Shown: positions 1 through 8,220 of the stretch, in pieces
Position numbering within the stretch: the first letter of the stretch is position 1
Layout of the letters: every line of letters begins with the position of its first letter
NCBI RefSeq assembly: GCF_005491705.1
Contig: NZ_CP028092.1
Span: 3,844,001-3,908,000, forward strand
Length of the DNA stretch: 64,000 nt
Direction: 5' to 3'
From: Pontibacter sp. SGAir0037
GTDB taxonomy: Bacteria; Bacteroidota; Bacteroidia; Cytophagales; Hymenobacteraceae
The notes under the pieces: generated by a model
Told to the model about the DNA's origin: nothing
Databases searched by the model: none
What the model saw: the letters and a program-made list of their open reading frames with translations, nothing else
Made by a program: the position numbers and the translations under genes

Positions 1-290
1 GTATCAAATGTAAAATTGAAGTATTTGAAAAACCATAAGAAAAGTAAACTAGTAATTATTGAAATAGCTAAGCCTGTTGCTCTCTTTCCTTTATCTATTA
101 ATAAACCACATAAAAAGTTTATTACGGTTGATGCTAACATTACCAGTACAATTTTGTCTTCTCCCCAAGTGTAAAAAAACAAACTAGCTAAAAAAAGAAT
201 CGCATTTTTTGCCTTGCCTGGTGATACATAATATATAGCTAGCACAATCGGCAAAAAAAGAAATAAGAATAAGGGATTACTAAAGACCAT
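1..290 (-). CDS. MBOAT family O-acyltransferase (AlgI-like), N-terminal part only
   Basis: Reading the minus strand from an ATG at 288-290 gives 96 codons that stay open to the window edge, so the gene continues outside. The protein begins MVFSNPLFLFLFLPIV and has a FFYTWGE motif followed by more hydrophobic segments, which is the usual start of AlgI/DltB-type membrane-bound O-acyltransferases. In this family the enzyme moves acyl (often acetyl) groups onto exported polysaccharides across the inner membrane. The catalytic His lies further on and is not visible, so activity cannot be judged. The segment is clearly more AT-rich than the rest of the window. Family assignment is fairly sure; substrate is unknown. 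Confidence 0.8.
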   Translation of the reverse strand, partial: MVFSNPLFLFLFLPIVLAIYYVSPGKAKNAILFLASLFFYTWGEDKIVLVMLASTVINFLCGLLIDKGKRATGLAISIITSLLFLWFFKYFNFTFD

Positions 291-648
291 GCCCAGGTAT
301 TGTTGCTCAAGTTCAACTTGAAGCTATTATAGATTTTAAGAATTATATAAGCAGCTAATAGGCTTTACAAAGAGTGGCCAAAACACTTTTCAATTATAAA
401 TTAGCCGCAAGGTAGTACATTTTTAGTTGTATGATTTAGATTATGTTTACCTAAATTTTTACTTAATAGAGCTAGCAAATTTAGTGGAGCAGAAGATATA
501 CATTTTATCGTTGTGGTACGAGAGAAAAACCTAGTGCTTAACGATGGGTAGTAGAACCTGGCATATGCAAGAGAATAAAAAGTTCATTTCTTCCACAAGC
601 TGGTTTTGGGAATCTATAAAGGTTTGAACTTTAATATGTATTAAGCAT
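291..648. other. AT-rich intergenic region without a recognisable gene
   Basis: This stretch lies between the MBOAT start and the tRNA-Leu terminator. I find no convincing reading frame, RNA or promoter match on either strand. It shares the high AT content of the MBOAT fragment and may belong to the same acquired segment. Confidence 0.5.
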
Positions 649-684
649 AAAAAAAGCCTCTCACGAACTATAAGAGGCTTTTTT
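649..684 (-). terminator. Rho-independent terminator of tRNA-Leu
   Basis: An inverted repeat AAAAAGCCTCT / AGAGGCTTTTT sits directly downstream of tRNA-Leu on the minus strand and ends in a run of T. It is symmetric enough to work on both strands. Confidence 0.8.
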
Positions 685-689
685 GCTTG

Positions 690-773
690 TACCAGGAGCG
701 GGAATCGAACCCGCACGAGCTTGCGCTCACAAGATTTTAAGTCTTGCGTGTCTACCAGTTCCACCATCCCGGC
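690..773 (-). tRNA. tRNA-Leu (anticodon UAA)
   Basis: The minus strand folds as an 84-nt class II tRNA. The acceptor GCCGGGA pairs with TCCTGGT (two G-U pairs), the D arm is of leucine type (TGGTGGAACTGGTAGACAC), the anticodon loop CTTAAAA reads UAA, the variable arm is long, and the T arm is GCGGG-TTCGATT-CCCGC. Discriminator A at 690 fits leucine. The CCA end is not encoded. It follows tRNA-Gly on the same strand but has its own terminator. Confidence 0.95.
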
Positions 774-802
774 GCCTATCGGAACGTTTTCCGAAGGGTA
801 AT

Positions 803-840
803 TTGAAAAAACAAAGACGTTGTTCAGCACAACGTCTTTG
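803..840 (-). terminator. Terminator between tRNA-Gly and tRNA-Leu
   Basis: A perfect 12-bp stem CAAAGACGTTGT / ACAACGTCTTTG with a 5-nt loop (812-840) is followed on the minus strand by a T run at 811-805. This suggests that tRNA-Gly ends here or is only partly read through into tRNA-Leu. Confidence 0.75.
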
Positions 841-852
841 CAGCAATCTCAG

Positions 853-925
853 AGCGGGAGACGAGGTTCGAACTCGCGACCTCGACCTTGGCAAGGTCGC
901 GCTCTACCAACTGAGCTACTCCCGC
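853..925 (-). tRNA. tRNA-Gly (anticodon GCC)
   Basis: A 73-nt cloverleaf on the minus strand. The acceptor GCGGGAG pairs with CTCCCGC, the D arm is TAGCTCAGTTGGTAGAGC, the anticodon loop TTGCCAA reads GCC, and the T arm carries GTTCGAAC. Discriminator U is normal for glycine. CCA is not encoded. A consensus promoter lies about 40 nt upstream. Confidence 0.97.
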
Positions 926-965
926 TTTTAGTCATTTCCTAAACCGTTGTTGTGATTTAGTGATG

Positions 966-995
966 CAAAGATATAGACAAAATCTGAGATATCAA
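966..995 (-). promoter_or_regulatory. Bacteroidetes-type promoter for tRNA-Gly
   Basis: On the minus strand TTG (995-993) is followed after exactly 19 bases by TATCTTTG (973-966). This matches the Bacteroidetes primary sigma consensus (-33 TTTG, -7 TAnnTTTG). Transcription would begin near 959, giving a leader of about 34 nt before tRNA-Gly. Confidence 0.7.
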
Positions 996-1171
996 TACCC
1001 TCTCCAAAAATTTTCTACTACTTTTTCTTTTCCTACTGATTTTCAGAGAGAAAATTTTCAAAAATTTTTAAAGAAGCTATATAGGGCCATACTTCAGCAT
1101 GGTTTTCTATTGCTGCCTAAGCGATCAAAAGCCTATTTACAGCACAATCTTCTGCACAAAAGTATAAAAGC

Positions 1172-1200
1172 AAAAGAGGCGCCTGTTAAAGCGCCTCCTG
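1172..1200 (-). terminator. Terminator of mutS, with the stop codon in its loop
   Basis: On the minus strand GAGGCGC (ending a longer GGAGGCGC) pairs with GCGCCTC, followed by TTTTGCTTTT. The loop contains the mutS stop codon TAA (1188-1186), so coding region and terminator overlap. Confidence 0.7.
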
Positions 1201-3813
1201 TTTCTTGTCTTTCAGCATCAATTTCAGCTCGTTTAGTTTTAAAAGAGCCTCTACAGGCGTTAAGGTATTTATATCTAAAGTTTCCAGCATGTCCTTTGCC
1301 CGCTGCATCTGCGGATCAGCAGGCTCAAACATACTCAGCTGGAAATTATTCTTTGGAGCAGATTTCATTTTTTGCTGTGGCGCCTGCTCACTTACCTTTT
1401 CCTTCTCCAGGTGATGCATAATTTCATCTGCACGCAGCACTACGCTAGTAGGCATACCCGCCATTTGTGCCACATGTATACCAAAGCTGTGCTCACTCCC
1501 CCCCTCAACCAGCTTGCGCATAAACAGGATTTTCCCTCCTGCTTCTTTCACCGACACATTGTAGTTTCTCACGCGTGGCAAGTCTTCGGCAAGTTGGTTC
1601 AGCTCGTGGTAGTGGGTGGCAAATAAAGTTTTGGCCCTGCACTTCGGGTGGTTGTGCAGGTGCTCTACAATGGCCCAGGCAATTGAAATGCCATCGTAGG
1701 TACTGGTACCACGGCCGATTTCGTCCATCAGCACCAGGCTCCTGTCAGAAAGGTTGTTCAGAATACTGGCTGTTTCTGTCATCTCCACCATAAATGTAGA
1801 TTCGCCTTTTGAAAGATTATCCGAAGCGCCAACCCTGGTAAAAATTTTATCGATGATGCCGATACTGGCAGCCTCAGCAGGTACAAAGCAGCCAATCTGG
1901 GCCATCAGTACAATCAGAGCCGTCTGCCGAAGCAAGGCACTTTTACCCGCCATGTTCGGCCCCGTAATAATGATGATCTGCTGCTCTTCATTATCTAAAA
2001 AGATATTGTTCGGCACATAACTTTCTCCGAGCGGCAGTTGCTTCTCAATAACCGGATGGCGGCCCTTTTTAATGTCCAGCACCCGTGCATCGCTTACCTC
2101 CGGCTTCACATAATTATTAGCTGTAGCAATGGTGGCAAAAGAGCTGAGGCAATCGATAATACCCACCACTTTCGCATTTTGCTGCACCTGCACTACATAA
2201 TCTAAGGCATGTACTACCAGCTCATTAAAAAGACTTAGCTCAATAGCATAAATGCGATCTTCTGCATTCAGGATCTTTTCCTCATATGTTTTGAGCTCTT
2301 CTGTAATATAGCGTTCGGCATTCACCAGCGTTTGCTTGCGAATCCAGGAAGCAGGCACTTTGTCTTTATGCGCATGCGTTACCTCCAGGTAATACCCAAA
2401 TACTTTGTTGTAAGCAATTTTCAGGGAGCTGATTCCTGTATTTTGAGACTCGCGCTGCTGCAATTGCGCCAGGTAATCTTTACCGGAGAAAGCAATTTTG
2501 CGCAATTCATCCAGCTCCTCATGCACCCCATCGTTAATCATGTTGCCCTGGTTGGTCAGCAGCGGGGCCTCCGGTTTCAGTATATTCTTAATCTCTTCGC
2601 GTAAGCCATCGCAGGAAGCCAGCTGATCTGACAGCTTCTGTAGCGCTGGTATACCGCTAGCTGTTAAAACGGCTTTGATAGGCTGGATAGCATCCAATGC
2701 TTTGGCCAGTTGTATCAACTCTCTTGGATTTACCCGGCGCACTGCCACTTTCGATATCAGGCGCTCCAGGTCGTTGATCTGCTTTAGGTGCTGTGTAATC
2801 TCATTAAGGAGCTCCTGATGTTGTGTAAGAGCTTCTACTGTGTTTAAACGACGCCGGATCTGGGCCACATCTTTGAGCGGCAACACTACCCATTTTTTTA
2901 ACAGGCGTGCCCCCATAGGTGTAATGGTTTGGTCCAGTACGTTGATTAGCGGCACTCCCTCCTGGTGCTGTGGGTAAAGCAACTCTAAATTACGCACCGT
3001 AAAACGGTCGAGCCAAACATACTTATCTTCCTCCAGCCGCGCAATATTGGCTATATGGCTGATTTCGGTATGGTGAGTTTCCGAAAGATAATGCAGAATG
3101 GCTCCGGCAGAGATGATACTTTCCTTCATATCCTCTATCCCAAAGCCTTTTAAAGAGGTGGTACCAAAGTGGCGGGTGAGCGATTCGTAGGCAAAGTCGA
3201 GGCTAAAAACCCATTCTTCCAAAGCATAGTAGCGATAGTCGAGGCCGTAGTATTGAAAAAAGTTTTCCTTCTCACGCTTGCAAAACAACACCTCCGCAGG
3301 CGCCAGACTTTGCAGCAGCTTACCGATATAGTTACGATCTCCTTGGGCGGTTATAAACTCACCTGTCGATACATCGAGGAAAGAAATTCCTGCCTCCTGC
3401 TTCCCAAAATGCACGGCAGCCAGGTAATTATTGCTTCGCCTCTCCAGCACCTGGTCGTTAAAGGAAACTCCGGGCGTTACCAGCTCTGTTACCCCACGCT
3501 TTACAATGCCTTTAACAGATTTGGGGTCCTCGAGTTGGTCGCAGATGGCTACACGCTCTCCTGCCCTTACTAACTTAGGCAAATACGTATCTAAAGAGTG
3601 ATGCGGAAAGCCTGCCAGCGCTGTTTCTGAGGCAGAACCATTGCCACGCTTTGTCAGTACAATGTCTAATATCTTACTGGCCTTGATGGCATCCTCGCCA
3701 AAGGTTTCGTAAAAATCCCCTACCCTGAAAAGCAGCAATGCCCCCGGATGCTTCGCCTTGATGGCGTTGTACTGCTTCATAAGTGGGGTTACTGTGCCTG
3801 ATTCTCCTTTCAT
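1186..3813 (-). CDS. mutS: DNA mismatch repair protein MutS
   Basis: MutS recognises base mismatches and small loops and starts repair together with MutL. The 875 residues match the usual family length. The mismatch-reading Phe-x-Glu motif is seen as F34-Y35-E36. The connector and lever/clamp domains follow, then the ABC-type ATPase with Walker A GPNMAGKS (about residue 615), Walker B LVLMDEIGRGTS and the TFATHYHEL switch. The C-terminus carries a short extension with an L-rich dimerisation segment. The start ATG at 3813 gives the normal N-terminus. No mutL lies nearby. It appears to be transcribed alone, behind an AT-rich heptad repeat just upstream of the start. Confidence 0.97.
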   Translation of the reverse strand: MKGESGTVTPLMKQYNAIKAKHPGALLLFRVGDFYETFGEDAIKASKILDIVLTKRGNGSASETALAGFPHHSLDTYLPKLVRAGERVAICDQLEDPKSVKGIVKRGVTELVTPGVSFNDQVLERRSNNYLAAVHFGKQEAGISFLDVSTGEFITAQGDRNYIGKLLQSLAPAEVLFCKREKENFFQYYGLDYRYYALEEWVFSLDFAYESLTRHFGTTSLKGFGIEDMKESIISAGAILHYLSETHHTEISHIANIARLEEDKYVWLDRFTVRNLELLYPQHQEGVPLINVLDQTITPMGARLLKKWVVLPLKDVAQIRRRLNTVEALTQHQELLNEITQHLKQINDLERLISKVAVRRVNPRELIQLAKALDAIQPIKAVLTASGIPALQKLSDQLASCDGLREEIKNILKPEAPLLTNQGNMINDGVHEELDELRKIAFSGKDYLAQLQQRESQNTGISSLKIAYNKVFGYYLEVTHAHKDKVPASWIRKQTLVNAERYITEELKTYEEKILNAEDRIYAIELSLFNELVVHALDYVVQVQQNAKVVGIIDCLSSFATIATANNYVKPEVSDARVLDIKKGRHPVIEKQLPLGESYVPNNIFLDNEEQQIIIITGPNMAGKSALLRQTALIVLMAQIGCFVPAEAASIGIIDKIFTRVGASDNLSKGESTFMVEMTETASILNNLSDRSLVLMDEIGRGTSTYDGISIAWAIVEHLHNHPKCRAKTLFATHYHELNQLAEDLPRVRNYNVSVKEAGGKILFMRKLVEGGSEHSFGIHVAQMAGMPTSVVLRADEIMHHLEKEKVSEQAPQQKMKSAPKNNFQLSMFEPADPQMQRAKDMLETLDINTLTPVEALLKLNELKLMLKDKKQEAL

Positions 3814-3823
3814 ACTATCTGCG

Positions 3824-3855
3824 TAATTATGAATTCTGAATTATTAATTATGAAT
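3824..3855 (-). repeat. Degenerate 7-bp-period AT repeat upstream of mutS
   Basis: The minus strand reads as imperfect heptads of the form nnTAATT (for example TTCATAATT, AATTCAG, AATTCATAATT). It ends 10 bases before the mutS start codon. Similar repeats occur at 17298-17330, 40007-40028, 43357-43385 and 47938-47969. Confidence 0.5.
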
Positions 3856-4112
3856 GGATTTTCACCATTTTGCCACCTTCTCCGCTATTTGTCATTCTTA
3901 TGCTTGCTAATTGCTTTTGTTAGCTGATATAAATCCACTGCCTGCTCTATACTATCAACCTGCACATCAGAAAGAGTTAAACAAACAGCACGCAACAATA
4001 AGTTTGATTTCTGACTTATCTGCCTGACCTTTGTGCGCCGGTAAAGCTATATTTTTTTATGGGCGGATAAAAGATCCTGTGTCTTGCTTCCTGTGTCTTT
4101 AATCTTTTTAAA

Positions 4113-4646
4113 ATGCGTAAACTTTCGATGGACGAACTCAACCGCGATTCGGTTGAAGATTTCAAAAATAAGAAAAAAATACCGTTAGTCTTGGTACTGG
4201 ACAACGTGCGTAGCCTGAATAATGTAGGTTCGGTATTCCGCACCGCCGATGCCTTTATGGTAGAAAAGGTTTATCTCTGCGGCATTACCGGCACCCCTCC
4301 GCACCGCGACATTGAAAAAACGGCTTTAGGTGCCACAGAATCGGTTGAGTGGGAGCATGTACCGGATACTCTGGAGCTCGTGAAGAGGCTGAAAGAGCAG
4401 GGGTATACCATTGCCTCTGTTGAACAGGCAGAAAACAGTGTTATGCTTAACGACCTGAAGCCGGAACCAGGCAAACCGCATGCCTTTGTATTGGGCAACG
4501 AGGTATTTGGCGTAGAGCAGGAGGTTATTAATGCTTCTGACTTTGTACTGGAGATCCCACAGTTTGGCACCAAGCATTCTCTTAACATATCGGTAGCTAC
4601 AGGGGTAGTGGTATGGGATTTCCTGAGCAAAAGCCTACAGGCATAA
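4113..4646 (+). CDS. RNA methyltransferase, SpoU/TrmH family
   Basis: A 177-residue SPOUT-fold methyltransferase that uses S-adenosylmethionine to methylate a ribose 2'-OH of tRNA or rRNA. All three family motifs are present: motif 1 LNNVGSVFRTADAF (about residues 35-48), motif 2 VLGNEVFGV, and motif 3 IPQFGTKHSLNISVATGVV. It has only the catalytic domain, with no N-terminal RNA-binding extension, like short TrmL/TrmH relatives. The target nucleotide cannot be read from the sequence. It is divergent from mutS, with a 299-bp gap. Confidence 0.9.
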   Translation: MRKLSMDELNRDSVEDFKNKKKIPLVLVLDNVRSLNNVGSVFRTADAFMVEKVYLCGITGTPPHRDIEKTALGATESVEWEHVPDTLELVKRLKEQGYTIASVEQAENSVMLNDLKPEPGKPHAFVLGNEVFGVEQEVINASDFVLEIPQFGTKHSLNISVATGVVVWDFLSKSLQA

Positions 4647-5045
4647 CAAGACTTCACTTTGTTAAATTAAAAATCCGGAAATTAGTTTTAGAAGGTAGTG
4701 TAGCTCCATTTATAGCCATCATTCCGGCAACGGCAGGTCGGCCGCTTTTAAAGTTTTATATTTTGCGCTCTCTGGCTCTCCATTTAATATCTAAATAAAA
4801 GCTCCCACGTTAAACCTTTTAGGGATTTACTGGTCAAAACTACACAGGCCTCTTCACCTGCAGGAAATCCCGGTGAGCACAGGCCTTCTCACAAACAGCA
4901 CACGCTGCTGCATCTTTTTATTGCTATACGGGTGTGTGCTGCGGAAAGCGTGGCCTGCGCAGTAGCTTCAGCTTACCATAGCGCCTCCAACTGCCTTGCC
5001 CTTTACTGAATAAAAGCAACAACTAGTATAGCACACACTTTTACT
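4647..5045. other. Intergenic region before the TonB-dependent receptor
   Basis: No gene is supported in these 399 bases. Several short inverted repeats are present, for example CAGCACAC near 4897 and GTGTGCTG near 4936, but none is followed by a T tract. It probably holds the receptor promoter, which I could not place. Confidence 0.4.
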
Positions 5046-7487
5046 ATGAAAATTAAATTCAAAACGTTTTTTCACATTACCTCTTTTTTTCTTCTGCTAC
5101 CGCTTGCCCTGTTTGCCCAGCAACCTGCCGGCAACGGTACTGTAACCGGCACTTTGCAGGATGGCGAATCAGCGGCCCCTGTTGGCTTTGCCAATGTAGT
5201 ATTGCTTTCAGCCCGCGACTCCAGCTTAGTAACTGGTGCAACTTCTAAAGAAAACGGACAATTTACCTTGCAACGGGTACCGGTGGGGCAGTATATTTTA
5301 AGGGCCTCTATGGTAGGTTTCCCAACGCGCTTTGTTCCGGGCATTGTTGTTACTGCTGAAAACTTACAGGTGGCGCTGGGCTCTATCGTGCTTCGGGGAG
5401 CGAACACCAGGTTAAACGAGGTAGTGGTAACGGCGGAGCGACAACTGGTAGAGTTTGACCTCGACAAAAAAGTGGTAAATGTACAGCAGGACATAGCGGC
5501 TCAAAGTGGCAGTATAGCCGAAGTGCTGCAAAATGTACCTTCTGTTACGGTTGATACCGAGGGCAATGTAAGTATGCGCGGAAGTTCTAACGTTACTGTT
5601 CTAGTGGATGGCAAAAGAACGGCTCTTGCGGAAGTAGGCCTCGACCAGATTCCGGCCAGCATGATCGAAAGTGTAGAGCTTATCACAAACCCTTCTTCTA
5701 AATATGATCCGGAAGGCACATCAGGCATCATCAATATTATTCTGAAAAAAGACCGGGCTCCGGGCTTTAACGGTGTGGCCTCTGTAAACGCAGGCACCTA
5801 CGAGAACTATAATACTTCCCTTAACCTGAACTACCACTACAACAAATGGGACTTTAACGCTGGCTACGACTTCAGGAGAAGAAGCCGCCTGGGTAACAGT
5901 AACTCTTTCCGGACCAATTACCCTGGCACCGACCGCACCTCCTACCTGGACCAATCTTCAACCCGAAATGGAAAAGACATCTCGCACAATGTCCGGTTTG
6001 GGGCGGAATATGCTATCAATGCCCACAATTCTGTTTCTGCCTCTGCCCTTTACCGCACCGGCGACGAAGAAAACCTGAACGGCATCACCTACAGAGCACT
6101 TAACAGTGGTCAGCAGCTTGACAGCCTAACCACACGCCATACCTTTGGCACAGAAGTAGACCACGTGTTTGAGTATAACCTCGGCTACCGTCGCACCTTC
6201 GAACGGAAAGGACAGGAATGGACAGCCGATGTTACCTATTTTACGCGCCACGAAGATGAGATAGACGACTTTACCCAACAAACCACTATACGCGATGGGC
6301 TGCCAATCGACCTGGACCCAACGCTGCAGAACACAACCGCTATTAATGGCCGTAGCCGCCTGCTCCTACAGACAGACTATGTGCACCCGATAAACGAAAA
6401 CAGCCGCCTGGAGGCTGGTTACCGGAGCAGCTTCCAGCGCATCGACAACGATAACATGTTCTATAACATTAATCCGGAAACCAGGGCACCTCAACTCAAC
6501 CTGAATGCCTCCAATCATTTTGTGTACGACGAGCACATTCATGCTGCTTATGCCAACTACAGCAATAAAATCAGCAGCCTTAGCTTTCAGGTAGGTGTAC
6601 GAGCCGAGCAAACCAATACCGTTTCCGACCAGCGTACCCAAATGCAGCGGGTTCCTAACAGCTATTTCAGCCTCTTTCCCAGCTTGTTCCTGACACAGGA
6701 GTTTAACCCGGAGAACATGGTGCAGTTTAGCTACAGCCGGCGCATCAACCGGCCTAATGCCTGGAACCTGAATCCTTTTATCGACTATACCGATCCTTCT
6801 AACATACGCTCTGGCAATCCGCTGTTGCGGCCAGAGTACATCAACTCCCTTGAGCTGGGCTATTTGCGTTACTGGGATAATTCGTCGTTTAATACGTCTT
6901 TATTCTACCGACGCACCAACGACCAGGTACAGCGCTTCCGTACCTTTGAGGAGGGTGTTACCTACACCACCTTTATCAACCTTGCCAGCAGTTCGTCTTA
7001 CGGTATAGAACTGATTGGCACGCACAACCCTTACAAGTGGTGGCGCTTAAATGGCAGTGTTTCAGGTTTTAGAGTAGAGTTGAACGATGCGCAAGGAGAT
7101 ACAGAGGTTAGCAACAGCCAATTAAGCTGGAACGCAAAGCTTAATTCTACCTTAACTGTATGGAGCGATCTGGCTATACAGGTTTCGGCTAATTACCGTT
7201 CGCCCATGGCTGACATACAGGGGCGCATGGAGCAGATGTACAGTGCAGACTTAGGACTGAAAAAGGATGTACTGCAGAAGAAAGGCACTGTCTCGCTTCG
7301 TGTAACCGATGTTTTTAACACCCGGCAGTTTAACTTCAGCAGCTATGGCCCTGGCTTTGAGTTTACCAGCCACAATAACCGCCAGACACGCTTCGTATTT
7401 CTCGGTTTTACCTACCGCCTGAACACCGATGAAAAGAACAATAGAGAAGAACGTGAGCAAGGCGGTGACGGAGGCGATGATTTTTAA
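5046..7487 (+). CDS. TonB-dependent outer-membrane receptor with CarboxypepD_reg-like N-terminus
   Basis: 813 residues. Residues 1-25 form a signal peptide ending LFAQQ. Residues about 32-115 form a carboxypeptidase-regulatory-like beta-sandwich (GTLQDGESAAPVGFANVVL). A plug domain follows with VLQNVPSVTVDTEGNVSMRG and IIL at its end. The remaining part, rich in aromatic residues and Asn, is an outer-membrane barrel of the PF14905-type family common in Bacteroidetes. Such receptors take up ligands with TonB energy. No SusD partner lies nearby, so a nutrient or siderophore substrate cannot be named. The C-terminus is a charged EEREQGGDGGDDF tail rather than the usual terminal Phe strand, although the last residue is Phe. 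Confidence 0.9.
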   Translation: MKIKFKTFFHITSFFLLLPLALFAQQPAGNGTVTGTLQDGESAAPVGFANVVLLSARDSSLVTGATSKENGQFTLQRVPVGQYILRASMVGFPTRFVPGIVVTAENLQVALGSIVLRGANTRLNEVVVTAERQLVEFDLDKKVVNVQQDIAAQSGSIAEVLQNVPSVTVDTEGNVSMRGSSNVTVLVDGKRTALAEVGLDQIPASMIESVELITNPSSKYDPEGTSGIINIILKKDRAPGFNGVASVNAGTYENYNTSLNLNYHYNKWDFNAGYDFRRRSRLGNSNSFRTNYPGTDRTSYLDQSSTRNGKDISHNVRFGAEYAINAHNSVSASALYRTGDEENLNGITYRALNSGQQLDSLTTRHTFGTEVDHVFEYNLGYRRTFERKGQEWTADVTYFTRHEDEIDDFTQQTTIRDGLPIDLDPTLQNTTAINGRSRLLLQTDYVHPINENSRLEAGYRSSFQRIDNDNMFYNINPETRAPQLNLNASNHFVYDEHIHAAYANYSNKISSLSFQVGVRAEQTNTVSDQRTQMQRVPNSYFSLFPSLFLTQEFNPENMVQFSYSRRINRPNAWNLNPFIDYTDPSNIRSGNPLLRPEYINSLELGYLRYWDNSSFNTSLFYRRTNDQVQRFRTFEEGVTYTTFINLASSSSYGIELIGTHNPYKWWRLNGSVSGFRVELNDAQGDTEVSNSQLSWNAKLNSTLTVWSDLAIQVSANYRSPMADIQGRMEQMYSADLGLKKDVLQKKGTVSLRVTDVFNTRQFNFSSYGPGFEFTSHNNRQTRFVFLGFTYRLNTDEKNNREEREQGGDGGDDF

Positions 7488-7659
7488 CTATAATAGCATG
7501 TTAGTGCAGCTATTTTACTGCGTAGGCACTTAAAAGGAAATCCATCCGTATACTTACAGAATTTTGTGTGGCTCTTGGGTTTGGTTTAAGCAAAATAGAT
7601 AATCCTTATAGGCCGAAGATTATTTAGTAGTTGTTGTTATACTTTAGTAACTTACTATC

Positions 7660-8058
7660 ATGAAGAAAATACTAGCCTCGGGAGCCTTTGCCCTTATGCT
7701 TTGCTGCTCGCTATTGTTCTCCGCCTGCCAACCCTCTAACACAGACCATATGCGCCACATCGTTGTTTTCAAGTATAAGCCTGATGCCACTGCAACACAG
7801 ATAGCTGAGGTAACTCAGGCTTTCGGTGAGCTAAAAGACAAAATCCCGGGCATTGTAGCTTTCGAGCACGGCATCAACAACAGTCCTGAAAATAAGAACC
7901 TCGGTTTTACCCACGTATACATGCTCACTTTCGAAGATGCTGCTTCCCGGGATGCTTACCTCCCGCACCCAGAGCACCAGAAGTTCGGCGAACTATTGGG
8001 CCGCTTAGGTGTACTGGAAGATGCTTTTGTAGTAGATTATATGCCGGAGATGGAGTAA
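7660..8058 (+). CDS. Dabb (stress-responsive alpha/beta-barrel) domain lipoprotein
   Basis: 132 residues. The N-terminus is a lipoprotein signal with lipobox LFSAC (Cys about residue 23). The mature part starts with HMRHIVVFKYKPDA and shows the Dabb dimeric A/B-barrel pattern (FKYK... FEHGIN... HVYMLTFEDAASRDAYLPHPEHQKF). Family members are small dimeric barrels, some stress-induced and some enzymes. An exported, lipid-anchored form is recurrent in Bacteroidetes but has no clear role. The gene stands alone, 172 bases after the receptor. Confidence 0.85.
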   Translation: MKKILASGAFALMLCCSLLFSACQPSNTDHMRHIVVFKYKPDATATQIAEVTQAFGELKDKIPGIVAFEHGINNSPENKNLGFTHVYMLTFEDAASRDAYLPHPEHQKFGELLGRLGVLEDAFVVDYMPEME

Positions 8059-8166
8059 GGCAAGGCAGTAGCGCTAAATATAAGGCCGTTACTATAGTAA
8101 TTGTCTATTTGCTTGCTTCTGGTTTTTTATTATGCCTTTGCCATAAACAACAGCGGAAGAAACAAA

Positions 8167-8192
8167 AAAGGGAGGACCTAAGCCCTCCCTTT
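8167..8192 (-). terminator. Terminator downstream of nrdA
   Basis: A 9-bp stem AAAGGGAGG / CCTCCCTTT with an 8-nt loop. On the minus strand it is followed by TTTTTTG, so it ends the nrdB-nrdA transcript. The opposite side has a weaker T tract (TTTCTCT) and may also stop reading from the Dabb gene. Confidence 0.8.
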
Positions 8193-8220
8193 CTCTAAAC
8201 TAATATTTATTAGAACCGCC

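Noticed and set aside
960-1421. Open frame of 153 codons on the plus strand
   Set aside because: It runs through the mutS terminator and the antisense of mutS, with no recognisable domain. It is a shadow frame.
4890-4960. Possible terminator or riboswitch before the TonB receptor
   Set aside because: The CAGCACAC/GTGTGCTG pairing has a loop of about 30 nt, no T tract and no match to a known aptamer.
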